A stretch of 41,492 nt of DNA from Alphaproteobacteria bacterium (GTDB lineage: Bacteria; Pseudomonadota; Alphaproteobacteria; UBA2966): assembly GCA_021296255.1 (NCBI GenBank), contig JAGWAU010000038.1, positions 1-41,492 of the forward strand, read 5' to 3'. The notes under the pieces are model-generated. The model did no database searches. It was not told where the DNA came from and saw only the letters and a list, made by a program, of their open reading frames with translations. Positions 1-8,403 of this stretch are shown here, in pieces; positions within the stretch are counted from its first letter, which is position 1; every line of letters starts with the position of its first letter. Position numbers and translations under genes: made by a program.

Positions 1-178
1 ACATCCCCGACAGGTCCGCAAGCGCCGCGAGGTTCTCGTTGTTCGCCAGCAGCTCGGTCTCGAACCGCCCCATCTGGCTGGTCGATGCCCCGCCACGCTC
101 AACCGCCTTGCCGCCGACGCTCTCGGTGATGCGGGACGCGGCGGTCTGCATGGAATCCCGGACGAGGTGGGCATAGTG
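1..178 (-). pseudogene. Tyrosine recombinase C-terminal remnant (probable)
   Basis: Read leftward, the open frame begins HYAHLVRD directly after an in-frame TGA (179-181) and continues to the window edge. The YAHL segment followed by a short helix (SMQTAASRI) resembles the end of phage-type tyrosine integrases, where the catalytic Tyr lies in an RYAHL-like motif. No start codon or upstream catalytic region (Arg, His-x-x-Arg) is present, so this can only be a remnant. The similarity is short and the far end lies outside the window. It fits with the second piece of element debris at 301-372. Confidence 0.35.
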
Positions 179-300
179 TCAATCGGTATTGAAGATTGCC
201 CCCACAATCCAGTAAAATCAACGGGTTAGCGTGCCTATCGGCGTCCAGTCGACACGCCGATCAACGCTCGAGGGGGGCTAGACAATTTAACGTGTTGCTT

Positions 301-372
301 TCATTTGAACGGTGTGGTCCGGCGCGGATCGCGCAGGTGCTCAAGGACCAAGATCTCGGTTTCAGCGTTCAT
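301..372 (-). pseudogene. Truncated coiled-coil prophage protein (23-codon stub)
   Basis: An ATG with a GAGGA ribosome-binding site upstream opens a 23-residue frame starting MNAETEILVLEHLR. Twelve of its first 14 residues match the start of the 76-residue coiled-coil protein at 30435-30665 (MNSETENLVLEHLR). DNA similarity covers roughly the first 45 bases and then stops, and the frame ends at TGA. This looks like the 5' end of a second copy whose body was lost when an element was deleted or rearranged. It sits just downstream of bpt. Confidence 0.55.
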
Positions 373-422
373 CGGGTGTCCTCATCTCGCGGCCCGGCCC
401 GTCCTCGAACCGGTCGCCTGGA

Positions 423-1145
423 TCACTCCCTCAGCAGAACCCAGCCTTCGGCTCTGAGCGCCTCGATAGGCTTAAACCTCGTCTTGTAGGCCATCTTCTC
501 GCTTTCGGAGATCCAGTATCCGAGATAGACGTAGTCGAGGCTCAATTCTGCCGCCCGCCGAATGTGCCACAGGATAATCGCTGAGCCGAGGCTCAGGCGA
601 TGAAGGTCGGGACGGACGAAGCTGTAGACCATCGATAGTCCGTCCGCCAGGACGTCGGTTAGGCAGGCGCCGCCGAGCTGTCCGTCGGGTTCCCGGAATT
701 CAACCATCGAGGTGACGACGGGCGTGTCCTCGACCATGGCCCGGTACTCGTCGAAATCCATGTCCATCATGCCGCCGTCCCGGTGTCGCCACGACAGATA
801 CTGACGAAACAGCCGGAATTGCTCGGCGGTGGCCGTCGGCGGCCGCTCACTGACCTCGAGATGCGCGGACTTGGCGGCGATGCGCCGCATCCATTTCTTG
901 GGCCGAAATTCTCCCGCTAGTACGCGAACGGGCACACAGGCCGTGCAGCTATCGCACAGGGGACGGTAGACGATACCCTGGCTTCGACGAAAACCCGCCA
1001 CCGCCAGAGCGTCGTGAAGCTGCTCGGCATCTTCACCCCAAAGCTCTGTGAATACCTTCCGCTCGAGTTTACCCGGCAAATAAGGGCATGGCATTCGCGG
1101 CGTGGCGAAGAATTTCTTCTCGTGAGGATCGACGGACAGATTCAT
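423..1145 (-). CDS. bpt: Aspartate/glutamate leucyltransferase (Bpt)
   Basis: This 240-residue cytoplasmic enzyme transfers leucine from Leu-tRNA to the N-terminus of proteins that begin with Asp or Glu. This marks them for ClpS/ClpAP degradation through the N-degron pathway. The N-terminal ATE domain is visible with Cys20 (CPYLPG), and Cys64, Cys67 and Cys70 in the RPLCDSCTACVPVRV segment. The C-terminal GNAT-like domain contains SLGSAIILWHIRRA and ends in YLGYWISESEKMAYK. The length matches the bacterial Bpt family. The gene stands alone between element debris and the acylase gene, which is on the same strand. Confidence 0.93.
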   Translation of the reverse strand: MNLSVDPHEKKFFATPRMPCPYLPGKLERKVFTELWGEDAEQLHDALAVAGFRRSQGIVYRPLCDSCTACVPVRVLAGEFRPKKWMRRIAAKSAHLEVSERPPTATAEQFRLFRQYLSWRHRDGGMMDMDFDEYRAMVEDTPVVTSMVEFREPDGQLGGACLTDVLADGLSMVYSFVRPDLHRLSLGSAIILWHIRRAAELSLDYVYLGYWISESEKMAYKTRFKPIEALRAEGWVLLRE

Positions 1146-1289
1146 CCGGGGGGCCGTTGATGCGTCTCGCTCAAGAGGTTCCGGCTCACAATCATAAGCG
1201 TTTCGTCCATCACGTGCATGCGATCACGCCTTCCATATTACGGAGGCCTTTTGGACGTTTTTCAGGGAAACGGGCACGCAGACCTCTGA

Positions 1290-3680
1290 TTACCGCCTTG
1301 GTTGTAATAGGAGGGTTCCCAACGCACCTTCGAGGATGTCCGCGCGATCCATGCTCATGGAAGCATATACGACGTCCCGCCAATCCTTCGCGAAGTTGCC
1401 ATAATACGACGACAGGATATTTCCGGACTGCCCGGTACTGTGCATGTAGAGTGACCGGTCGGGGTCCGATAGATCGTAGATCGCCCGATAGCCGGCGCCG
1501 TGAGATTGCTGGAACGGTTTTCGTTGGTTTCCGATGCGATGGGCCGCCGCAATCACCGTAAATCCGTCCCCGTCCGACTCCAGAACGATATCGAACAAGT
1601 GTGCCAGCAAGGGCTGACGCGAGAACGGCGTGTGGCCCGCGTAGGCCACATGCGCTTTGCCCCAACGCCATGCCGTCGGGTGGGGTCCGTACTTTCCCGT
1701 GAGGTAAGCAGTGGCTGATGCGAGGGCCTGGGTAATGATCTCCGAGCATGTCTCCTCTCGTCTCGTCCGCTTGTCGTCGCAAAGGTGTTGACGGTGGTTC
1801 AGTACGTCATTCACCAACAGCGGACGTGCGCTCCAGAATTCTCCGAACAAGGTGCCGATATCATCCTCTAGAAGGAGGCGCGTGATTTCGCGGTACCAGG
1901 CCCAGAAAAGCAACGGTTCAGGACGGTGGCGATCCATGGTGCCGTCCCATTCCGACAACATGTCGACGAAAGGCCGGTTCGCGTCGTCTACCGCGATGCG
2001 ACCCAGGAACAAAGGCAGGAAGTCGACCGCGACGAGACTCGTGTTATCCGCCTGTATCCGTTGCATGTCAGAGATGGTATGCCGGTCGACCTCCGCGAGC
2101 ATGGTCTCGATGCGCCGTATCCGGTACGGGGGCGCCCAATTTTTCGATATGAAGTGAGGGTACGCCTCGCCGACGATTTTGTGATTGGCCGTAGCGATCG
2201 ATCCGCCATCCGGGTTGTAGACGTGCGGCATCTCTTCGAACGGGATGTAACCCGTCCATTCATAAGTGGCGTCCCAACCGGGCACGGGCATGGTTCCCTG
2301 GACAGCGTTCGTGGGTCGACGGATGGGCACACGTCCGACGGCGTAGTAGCCGATGTTGCCGTCGACATCCGCGTAGACGACATTTTGCTGCGGATCCTTG
2401 AAATCTCTGAGGGCGTCGGTGAACTCTTTCCAGTTCCTGGCGCGGTTCATGTGCAGGATCGCGCGGGCCGTCGTGTCGCCGCGCCGCAGGGCCGTCCAGG
2501 CCAATGAGATCACGTGACTCGATTCGGCCGCGTCGGCCGTGCGGGGAGAGGCGTAGGATATGACGGGCCCGTGAATCGTCTCCCGCGCATCGAAGCGGAG
2601 GTCGTCTGCGTCTCGCACGTGCACGACCTCGGGATGAATAGCCAGCGGCCTTGGCCCGTCGGGCGTGACGTATGAGTTGGGATCGCCCGTCGCAAGCTTT
2701 TCGACATAGAGGTCCTGAACGTCGGCGTTCAGGTTGGTAAAGCCCCAGGCGATCCGGTCGTTCCGGCCCAGGATGATCCCCGCAACGCCGGGAAGCGTCG
2801 CGCCGATCGCACGGAACTCGGGACAGTCCAGATGGGCGAGGTACCAGACCGACGGCACGCCCAGGCCCAGGTGAGGATCGTTTGCGAGGAGCGGCTTGCC
2901 CGTGGCCGTTCGGGTGCCGTCAATGGCCCAATTGTTGGAGCCGTTCGCCGAAGATCGGGCCCGCGTCGCCGGCATGTCCGCGACCTCGACCGGCGACCTC
3001 GACCAAATGCTGGTGAAGTTCGGCAGGGCAACGGGCGCGTCCCCCGGATAGGGCGGAAAGAGCTCGGCCAACTGATCGGGCTGCAAGCCGGCCAGCTTGA
3101 TCAAACGCAGCCGGAGCAGCTCATTCCGCCAGTTCAGAGCCAGGTCCCAGGCCATCATCTTTGCCCATGCGAGGGAGTCCTGTGGCGCCCAAGGCTCGGG
3201 TTGATGGTTGAGGATCAGGAATTCCGGTGGGAGCAAGGCATCATGAGTGTCGAGGAAGGCGTTTACGCCAGCTGCGTAGGAGTCGAGAACGTCACGGGTT
3301 TGTCGATCGAGCTCGTCGTACGTGCGTTGTGCCGCCCGACGGATGCCGAGCGTACGGAGAAATCGATCGGTGTTCCGAGCCGGAGGGCCGAGGATCTCCG
3401 CGAGGCGCCCCGCACCGATGCGGCGATTGATCTCCATCTGCCAGAGTCGGTCCTGAGCATGCGCGAACCCCAAGCCGAACATTACGTCTCTGACGTTTTC
3501 CGCATAGATGTGCGGCACGGCGTTCTGATCCCGAATGATGCGAACAGGGGCGGTCAAGCCCGTCAGTTCGATGATCCCCTCCATCACCGGCAGGGATCCC
3601 CGAAGCCAGACGTAGGTCCCGCCCGTCGCCAGACAGAGAACCGCGGCGAAGGCGAACAGCGCCTGTATGAGAGGTTTCAT
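1290..3680 (-). CDS. Penicillin acylase family Ntn hydrolase
   Basis: This 796-residue precursor belongs to the penicillin/AHL/cephalosporin acylase family, which hydrolyses amide bonds after autocatalytic cleavage into alpha and beta chains. The nucleophile is predicted to be Ser248 in NGSNNWAI, which would become the N-terminus of the beta chain. GKPLLANDPHLG and the LPG segment after it are typical beta-chain sequences. The N-terminus (about residues 3-27) is hydrophobic and fits an export signal or membrane anchor, so the enzyme probably acts in the periplasm. The ATG at 3680 was chosen because it puts this signal at the N-terminus; a GTG at 3722 would add 14 polar residues. The substrate cannot be read from the sequence. 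Confidence 0.9.
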   Translation of the reverse strand: MKPLIQALFAFAAVLCLATGGTYVWLRGSLPVMEGIIELTGLTAPVRIIRDQNAVPHIYAENVRDVMFGLGFAHAQDRLWQMEINRRIGAGRLAEILGPPARNTDRFLRTLGIRRAAQRTYDELDRQTRDVLDSYAAGVNAFLDTHDALLPPEFLILNHQPEPWAPQDSLAWAKMMAWDLALNWRNELLRLRLIKLAGLQPDQLAELFPPYPGDAPVALPNFTSIWSRSPVEVADMPATRARSSANGSNNWAIDGTRTATGKPLLANDPHLGLGVPSVWYLAHLDCPEFRAIGATLPGVAGIILGRNDRIAWGFTNLNADVQDLYVEKLATGDPNSYVTPDGPRPLAIHPEVVHVRDADDLRFDARETIHGPVISYASPRTADAAESSHVISLAWTALRRGDTTARAILHMNRARNWKEFTDALRDFKDPQQNVVYADVDGNIGYYAVGRVPIRRPTNAVQGTMPVPGWDATYEWTGYIPFEEMPHVYNPDGGSIATANHKIVGEAYPHFISKNWAPPYRIRRIETMLAEVDRHTISDMQRIQADNTSLVAVDFLPLFLGRIAVDDANRPFVDMLSEWDGTMDRHRPEPLLFWAWYREITRLLLEDDIGTLFGEFWSARPLLVNDVLNHRQHLCDDKRTRREETCSEIITQALASATAYLTGKYGPHPTAWRWGKAHVAYAGHTPFSRQPLLAHLFDIVLESDGDGFTVIAAAHRIGNQRKPFQQSHGAGYRAIYDLSDPDRSLYMHSTGQSGNILSSYYGNFAKDWRDVVYASMSMDRADILEGALGTLLLQPRR

Positions 3681-3824
3681 GGCTTCAGTTTGCGCGAATC
3701 GGTGAAACGGGCAATGGGGCACCCCGCTTGCGACTTTCGGCCCGACTTGTGAATCTGTAGGAATCTGCAGTCCGATTCGGCGATAACCGTACCGCAGCTA
3801 CAAGGGAGAGGATGGGAGGATCTC

Positions 3825-4697
3825 ATGGGAATGAAACTGGCGTTCATCGGCCTCGGAGTCATGGGGTTCCCCATGGCGGGCCACTTGGCCACTGCCGGTC
3901 ATGACGTAACGGTCTACAACCGAACGACGGCGAGAGCGCGAAGCTGGGTTGAGAAGTACGGCGGCAAGATGGCCAAGACACCCGCCCAGGCGGCCCGTGG
4001 GATGGAGATCGTCTTTGCCTGCGTGGGAAACGACGATGACGTTCGCAGCGTCGCCACGGCGAAGGACGGCATCTATCAGGGAATCGAGAAGGGCGCCATC
4101 TTCGTGGACCACACGACCGCGTCGGCCAACTTCGCAAGGGAACTGGACGCTGCGGCCAAAGAGAAGGGCTGTCAATTTCTTGACGCGCCCGTTTCCGGCG
4201 GACAGGCAGGAGCGGAGAACGGCGTACTCACGGTCATGGTCGGTGGCCGGAAGAGCACGTTTCGCAAAGTGGAGCCGGTCATCGGGGCCTATGCGCGGGA
4301 GGCGCAGCTCCTCGGCCCCGCTGGGGCCGGTCAGCTGACCAAGATGGTCAACCAGATCTGCATCGCCGGGCTGGTTCAGGGCCTGGCCGAAGGCATGAAC
4401 TTCGCCCAGCGGGCGGGCCTCGATGGGGATCAGGTTCTCGACGTCATCTCCAAGGGCGCCGCCCAGTCGTGGCAGATGGAAAACCGCGGGCGCACGATGT
4501 TGCGCAACAGGTTCAACTTCGGCTTTGCCGTCGAATGGATGCGCAAGGATCTTTCCATCTGTTTGGAGGAGTCCCGGCGTAATGGCGCGCGACTGCCCGT
4601 CGCGGCGCTCGTCGACCAGTTCTATGCTGAAGTGCAGGCACTGGGCGGAAGTCGTTGGGACACGTCCAGCCTGATGAAATTGCTGACCCGCCCATAA
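3825..4697 (+). CDS. NAD(P)-dependent beta-hydroxyacid dehydrogenase, 3-hydroxyisobutyrate dehydrogenase family (copy 1)
   Basis: This 290-residue cytoplasmic oxidoreductase is of the HIBADH/tartronate-semialdehyde-reductase family. The Rossmann motif GLGVMG lies at residues 9-14, the substrate-binding DAPVSGG at 120-126, and the catalytic Lys173 in GQLTKMVNQ. A GGAGG site precedes the ATG by six bases. It is followed after four bases by a paralogue of the same layout, so the two are almost certainly cotranscribed. Whether the substrate is 3-hydroxyisobutyrate, tartronate semialdehyde or another beta-hydroxyacid is not evident. No valine-degradation or glyoxylate-carboligase gene is adjacent. 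Confidence 0.9.
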   Translation: MGMKLAFIGLGVMGFPMAGHLATAGHDVTVYNRTTARARSWVEKYGGKMAKTPAQAARGMEIVFACVGNDDDVRSVATAKDGIYQGIEKGAIFVDHTTASANFARELDAAAKEKGCQFLDAPVSGGQAGAENGVLTVMVGGRKSTFRKVEPVIGAYAREAQLLGPAGAGQLTKMVNQICIAGLVQGLAEGMNFAQRAGLDGDQVLDVISKGAAQSWQMENRGRTMLRNRFNFGFAVEWMRKDLSICLEESRRNGARLPVAALVDQFYAEVQALGGSRWDTSSLMKLLTRP

Positions 4698-4701
4698 TCC
4701 G

Positions 4702-5589
4702 ATGAGTGAAGACGTCGCCTTTCTGGGCCTCGGAGTCATGGGCGGTCCCATGGCGGGGCACCTGGCGGCGGCAGGGCATCGGGTCACCGTCTACAATCGC
4801 ACGGCGACCAAGGCACAGGCGTGGCTCTCCAGGTGTGGAGGTGCCGCTGCCGCCACACCGGCGGAAGCGGCCAGGTCGGCGCGTTTCGTGTTTTCCTGCG
4901 TCGGCGGCGACGACGACCTCCGGGCCGTCACGGTAGGTCAGGATGGCGCTTTCCCCGCGATGCAACCGGGCGCGGTATTCGTCGATCACACCACGACATC
5001 CGCCGAAGTGGCCCGCGAGGTTGCGGAGCAGGCACGGTCCAACGGTCTCGGCTTTCTGGATGCCCCGATCGCGGGAGGCGAGCCCGGTGCGCTGCAAGGC
5101 GCGTTGTCTATCATGGTGGGCGGAGACGCCGGGGCATTCGAGCAAGCCGCGCCTCTCCTGAAGGTGTACGGGCGTAGTGTCCTCCACATGGGCCCTGTCG
5201 GCACCGGGCAACTGACGAAGATGGTCAATCAGATCTGCGCGACCGGAATCATCGCATCTCTGGCGGAGGGCCTGTCCTTCGCGGAGCGAGCGGGCCTCGA
5301 CGGAGACAAGGTCATAGAGTTGATCTCGAACGGGTCTGCCGCGTCCTGGCAGGTCGGCAATCGCGCCAAACCGATGCTGCAACGGGACTTCAGTGCCGGC
5401 GGCGCCGTGGGTCTCTTGCACAAGGACCTCGGCATCTGTCTGGAGGAAGCGGCACGGACCGGCACGTCTTTGCCCGTGGTCGAGCTCGTCCGGTCGTATT
5501 ACGAAACCTTCGTCGACCGGGGAGAGGGCAAGCTCGACGCTGCCTGCCTGATCGACCTCTTCAACGGGAAGAGCGGTGGTGCCGGCTAA
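4702..5589 (+). CDS. NAD(P)-dependent beta-hydroxyacid dehydrogenase, 3-hydroxyisobutyrate dehydrogenase family (copy 2)
   Basis: This 295-residue paralogue of the upstream gene aligns with it without gaps through the Rossmann fold (GLGVMGGPMAGH), DAPIAGG at 120-126 and catalytic Lys173 in GQLTKMVNQ. It starts four bases after the first copy ends, so it was probably produced by tandem duplication and is translated from the same message. The sequences have diverged widely outside the motifs, which suggests different substrates rather than a recent copy. The stop codon overlaps the convergent tonB-like gene by four bases, leaving no room for a terminator. Confidence 0.9.
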   Translation: MSEDVAFLGLGVMGGPMAGHLAAAGHRVTVYNRTATKAQAWLSRCGGAAAATPAEAARSARFVFSCVGGDDDLRAVTVGQDGAFPAMQPGAVFVDHTTTSAEVAREVAEQARSNGLGFLDAPIAGGEPGALQGALSIMVGGDAGAFEQAAPLLKVYGRSVLHMGPVGTGQLTKMVNQICATGIIASLAEGLSFAERAGLDGDKVIELISNGSAASWQVGNRAKPMLQRDFSAGGAVGLLHKDLGICLEEAARTGTSLPVVELVRSYYETFVDRGEGKLDAACLIDLFNGKSGGAG

Positions 5590-6545
5590 TTGAGGCGGAA
5601 GGACACAGGAACGTCCACAGCGCCGGAGGCCGCCTCGCCGTTGACCATCGCCGGCAGGAATCGCCATTTGTCCATCGCCCGGCGTGCGGCCTCGTCGAGA
5701 AGCCGGTGGCCACTGCTCTTTGTGATCGCCACATGTTTCACGGCGCCCGTGCGATCCACCTCGACCCGCAACAGGACGCGGCCTTCCAGCCCCAACCGTC
5801 GGGCCGCCAAGGGGTATCCTGGCGGGCGATTTTCCGCGGCGACTCGAACGCCACGGGTGATTCCCGTTGGTATCTTCGCGGGCCGCCGGACATTCGCGAC
5901 CTGAAGTGACGCGCCGACGAACGTTTCCGGCCGCAGCTCGCCCGTGAGGAACTGCGACACCGCCAAAGGTCCGCCCTGTCCCGTATCCGGCGATTTGTCT
6001 GACGGTACGGGTGTGGCGGACATATCTACCTGATCCAGCATCCTGTCGACGCCGCTATCCGAGGCCACACCTGTCGGGCGGCGGATATCGGCATCCGGAC
6101 CGACGGGAGAGCTGACGTCATCGACGACTGCCGCGATGTCGGATTCGGGACGGGTCCGCGCCGGCGGCGGTTCGGACAGGACGGCCGGTTCGATTCTCGG
6201 GATTGGGGGTTTGATTCGCGGCAAGCGGTCCGTATTACCAGACGATCGGTCGTCGCGTGGAATCCCGGCACTCGGCGCGGGCGCGGCGTCCGGCGGCACG
6301 GACCGCCTCGACGACGCCGGCTCGGGCGATATATCTGGCGTGGCGTCCGGTGGTGGCGGACCCGCCGGAGTTTTCGCCGAGGGTGCCGGTTCGTCGAGGA
6401 GTACGAGCTCTACCATGATCAATGGCGGATCTTCGGGCGGGAGGGTGTTCTCGAGGTCGATAATGATCGCCGCGGCCGCGGCGTGACCGGCTAACGATAC
6501 GGTCGCTGCCATCAACCAGTTCCCCGTAGCGTTGCCGGGAATCAC
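5586..6545 (-). CDS. TonB-family energy transducer, last gene of the B12 uptake operon
   Basis: A 319-residue TonB-like protein couples proton-motive force from ExbB/ExbD to an outer-membrane receptor. It has one N-terminal membrane segment (about residues 10-30), a long Pro-rich periplasmic linker, and a C-terminal TonB domain (about 236-319). That domain contains YPLAARRLGLEGRVLLRVEV and ends in VDVPVSFRLN. The start is a GTG two bases after the btuD stop, with GAGG upstream. Its place at the end of the btuBFCD run suggests a transducer dedicated to the B12 receptor. No exbB or exbD lies in the window, so it presumably uses a shared ExbBD complex. Confidence 0.88.
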   Translation of the reverse strand: MIPGNATGNWLMAATVSLAGHAAAAAIIIDLENTLPPEDPPLIMVELVLLDEPAPSAKTPAGPPPPDATPDISPEPASSRRSVPPDAAPAPSAGIPRDDRSSGNTDRLPRIKPPIPRIEPAVLSEPPPARTRPESDIAAVVDDVSSPVGPDADIRRPTGVASDSGVDRMLDQVDMSATPVPSDKSPDTGQGGPLAVSQFLTGELRPETFVGASLQVANVRRPAKIPTGITRGVRVAAENRPPGYPLAARRLGLEGRVLLRVEVDRTGAVKHVAITKSSGHRLLDEAARRAMDKWRFLPAMVNGEAASGAVDVPVSFRLN

Positions 6546-6547
6546 GT

Positions 6548-7342
6548 TTACGATGCCTCGTCCCGGGTGTCCAGCCGCCGCCAGGGCACCACCAGGTTTC
6601 CGGCATTGGTGGAGGCGGTGATCGTCTCGACACCGTAGACCTCGCCGACGATGTCGGATGTCAGAACCTCCTCGGGGCTCCCATCACGAACGATGCCTCC
6701 GTTCGCGATGAGCACGATCTCGTCGCAGAAACGAGCGGCCAGGGTCAGATCGTGGAGGACCGGTACGACGATCCGATCACCTGCCGCGAACTCCCGGAGG
6801 AGCTCCATGACCCGGAGCTGATGGTAGGGATCGAGCGAGGAAATCGGCTCGTCCGCGAGCAGCACTTCAGGGTCGCCGGCAAGGGCGCGGGCGATGAGGA
6901 CCCGCGCACGTTCGCCGCTGGATAGCGATGAAATCACCCGATCCGATAGGTGAAGAACCTCGGTTCGGCTCATTGCGGCTTCCGTCATCCGGGCATCGGC
7001 ATCGTCCGAACCCCGCCAAGGGCTGGCATGGGGGATGCGCCCGAGCATGACCAGTCGGTCGACGCGCAACGGCCAGTGGACTGGCGCGTCCGCGGGCAGG
7101 TAGGCGATGCGTTCGGCGCGGTTTGCGCGTGGGATGGCCGCCAGCTCGATATCCCCGAGTCTGACGGTGCCGCGGTCGGGTGCCATGAGTCCGCTCAAGA
7201 CGCGCAAGAGTGTGGTCTTGCCGGCGCCGTTGGGTCCAACGAGGCCGACGACCCGGCCGCGCCGGGCGGTGAAATCCACGCCGTCCAGCACCCTGCGCCC
7301 GCCGCGGGAGACGGCCAGGTCTCGCGTGACGAGCCCGCTCAT
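6548..7342 (-). CDS. btuD: ABC transporter ATP-binding protein, vitamin B12 type (BtuD-like)
   Basis: This 264-residue cytoplasmic ATPase belongs to the iron-siderophore/haem/B12 ABC group and powers the BtuC permease. Visible motifs are Walker A GPNGAGKT (36-43), the signature LSSGERARVLIARAL (140-154), Walker B VLLADEP (160-166) and the H-loop HDL (197-199). It overlaps btuC by an ATGA junction. The cobalamin riboswitch upstream of the operon is the reason for calling it B12-specific rather than haem- or siderophore-specific. The expected Gln of the Q-loop appears as Ala in YLPADAPVHWPL. Confidence 0.88.
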   Translation of the reverse strand: MSGLVTRDLAVSRGGRRVLDGVDFTARRGRVVGLVGPNGAGKTTLLRVLSGLMAPDRGTVRLGDIELAAIPRANRAERIAYLPADAPVHWPLRVDRLVMLGRIPHASPWRGSDDADARMTEAAMSRTEVLHLSDRVISSLSSGERARVLIARALAGDPEVLLADEPISSLDPYHQLRVMELLREFAAGDRIVVPVLHDLTLAARFCDEIVLIANGGIVRDGSPEEVLTSDIVGEVYGVETITASTNAGNLVVPWRRLDTRDEAS

Positions 7343-8403
7343 GCCAGCGTTCTCCGCGTGCGCACGATCAGATGGAGAAAGAAGGGCGCGCCGATCAGCG
7401 CGGTGACGACGCCCAGACGTAGTTCATGCATCACCGGCAGAAGGCGAGCCACCAAGTCGGCGGCCACGAGCAGTGCCGCCCCTCCCAACCAACTCGCGAT
7501 CAGGAGGCGACCGGGTTCATGGCCGACGAAGGGGCGCAGGAGATGAGGGACGACGAGGCCGACGAAACCGATGACGCCGCTCACCGCCACCCCTGCTCCT
7601 ACGCAGCAGGCCGCACCCAGGACGATTCGGATTCGGACACGCGATAAATTGAACCCCAGAGATCGTGCCACGTCGTCACCGAGAGTGAGGGCATCGAGCG
7701 GCCGAGCCGCTGTGGCCAACAGAAACCATCCGATCAGCGTAAGCGGCAGCGCGACCCGAACGTGCGAGAAGCTTCGATCGGCGAGGGATCCGAGAAGCCA
7801 GAACACGGCTTCGATGACGGCATAGGGACTGGGCGCTAGGTTGAGCGCAAGCGAGATCAACGCGCCGGCGAACGCGTTCACGGCGACGCCCGCAAGGATG
7901 AGCGTGAGCGGGCCGGCATCGCGTCCGGCTAGGGCGAGCAGGAGTGCCACCGCGGCCGCGGCCCCTGCCATCGCCGCGATCGGAACCATAAGGTCGGATC
8001 CTGCCGCCAGCCCGAAGTAGATGACGATGACCGCGCCCAACCCCGCGCTGCTCGAGACGCCGATCACGCCGGGATCCGCCAGCGGATTGCGCAGCAAGCC
8101 TTGGAGGGCAGCGCCCGCAAGGCCGAGGCTGCCCCCGACGATGATCCCAAGCAAGGCACGTGGCAAGCGGATTTCCACGAGGATCAGGCCCGGCATTCCC
8201 GGATCATCGCCGAACGCCCCTGCCAACGTTCGGATCAGCGGCAAGGACACGTGCCCTGTCGCGAGCGACGCGGTGAACAGCGCCAGAACCAGGATCGACA
8301 GGACGATCAGCAGACGCGTGGTTTCCGTGCCGAGGGGCTTCCGCGCCGCGGCCGGCGATCGTCGGGTATCCGGTCCGCCATTATCCGTTTCTGAGGCTCT
8401 CAC
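7339..8403 (-). CDS. btuC: FecCD/BtuC-family permease for vitamin B12
   Basis: This 354-residue inner-membrane permease of the BtuC/FecCD family imports substrate delivered by the periplasmic BtuF. After a hydrophilic N-terminus of about 30 residues there are roughly nine to ten hydrophobic helices. Family signatures include LRNPLADPGVIGVSSSAGLG and GVIGFVGLVVPHLLR. The GTG at 8403 was chosen because it overlaps the btuF stop as GTGA, matching the coupled junctions elsewhere in the operon. An ATG at 8457 would create a 58-base overlap. Confidence 0.88.
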   Translation of the reverse strand: MRASETDNGGPDTRRSPAAARKPLGTETTRLLIVLSILVLALFTASLATGHVSLPLIRTLAGAFGDDPGMPGLILVEIRLPRALLGIIVGGSLGLAGAALQGLLRNPLADPGVIGVSSSAGLGAVIVIYFGLAAGSDLMVPIAAMAGAAAAVALLLALAGRDAGPLTLILAGVAVNAFAGALISLALNLAPSPYAVIEAVFWLLGSLADRSFSHVRVALPLTLIGWFLLATAARPLDALTLGDDVARSLGFNLSRVRIRIVLGAACCVGAGVAVSGVIGFVGLVVPHLLRPFVGHEPGRLLIASWLGGAALLVAADLVARLLPVMHELRLGVVTALIGAPFFLHLIVRTRRTLA

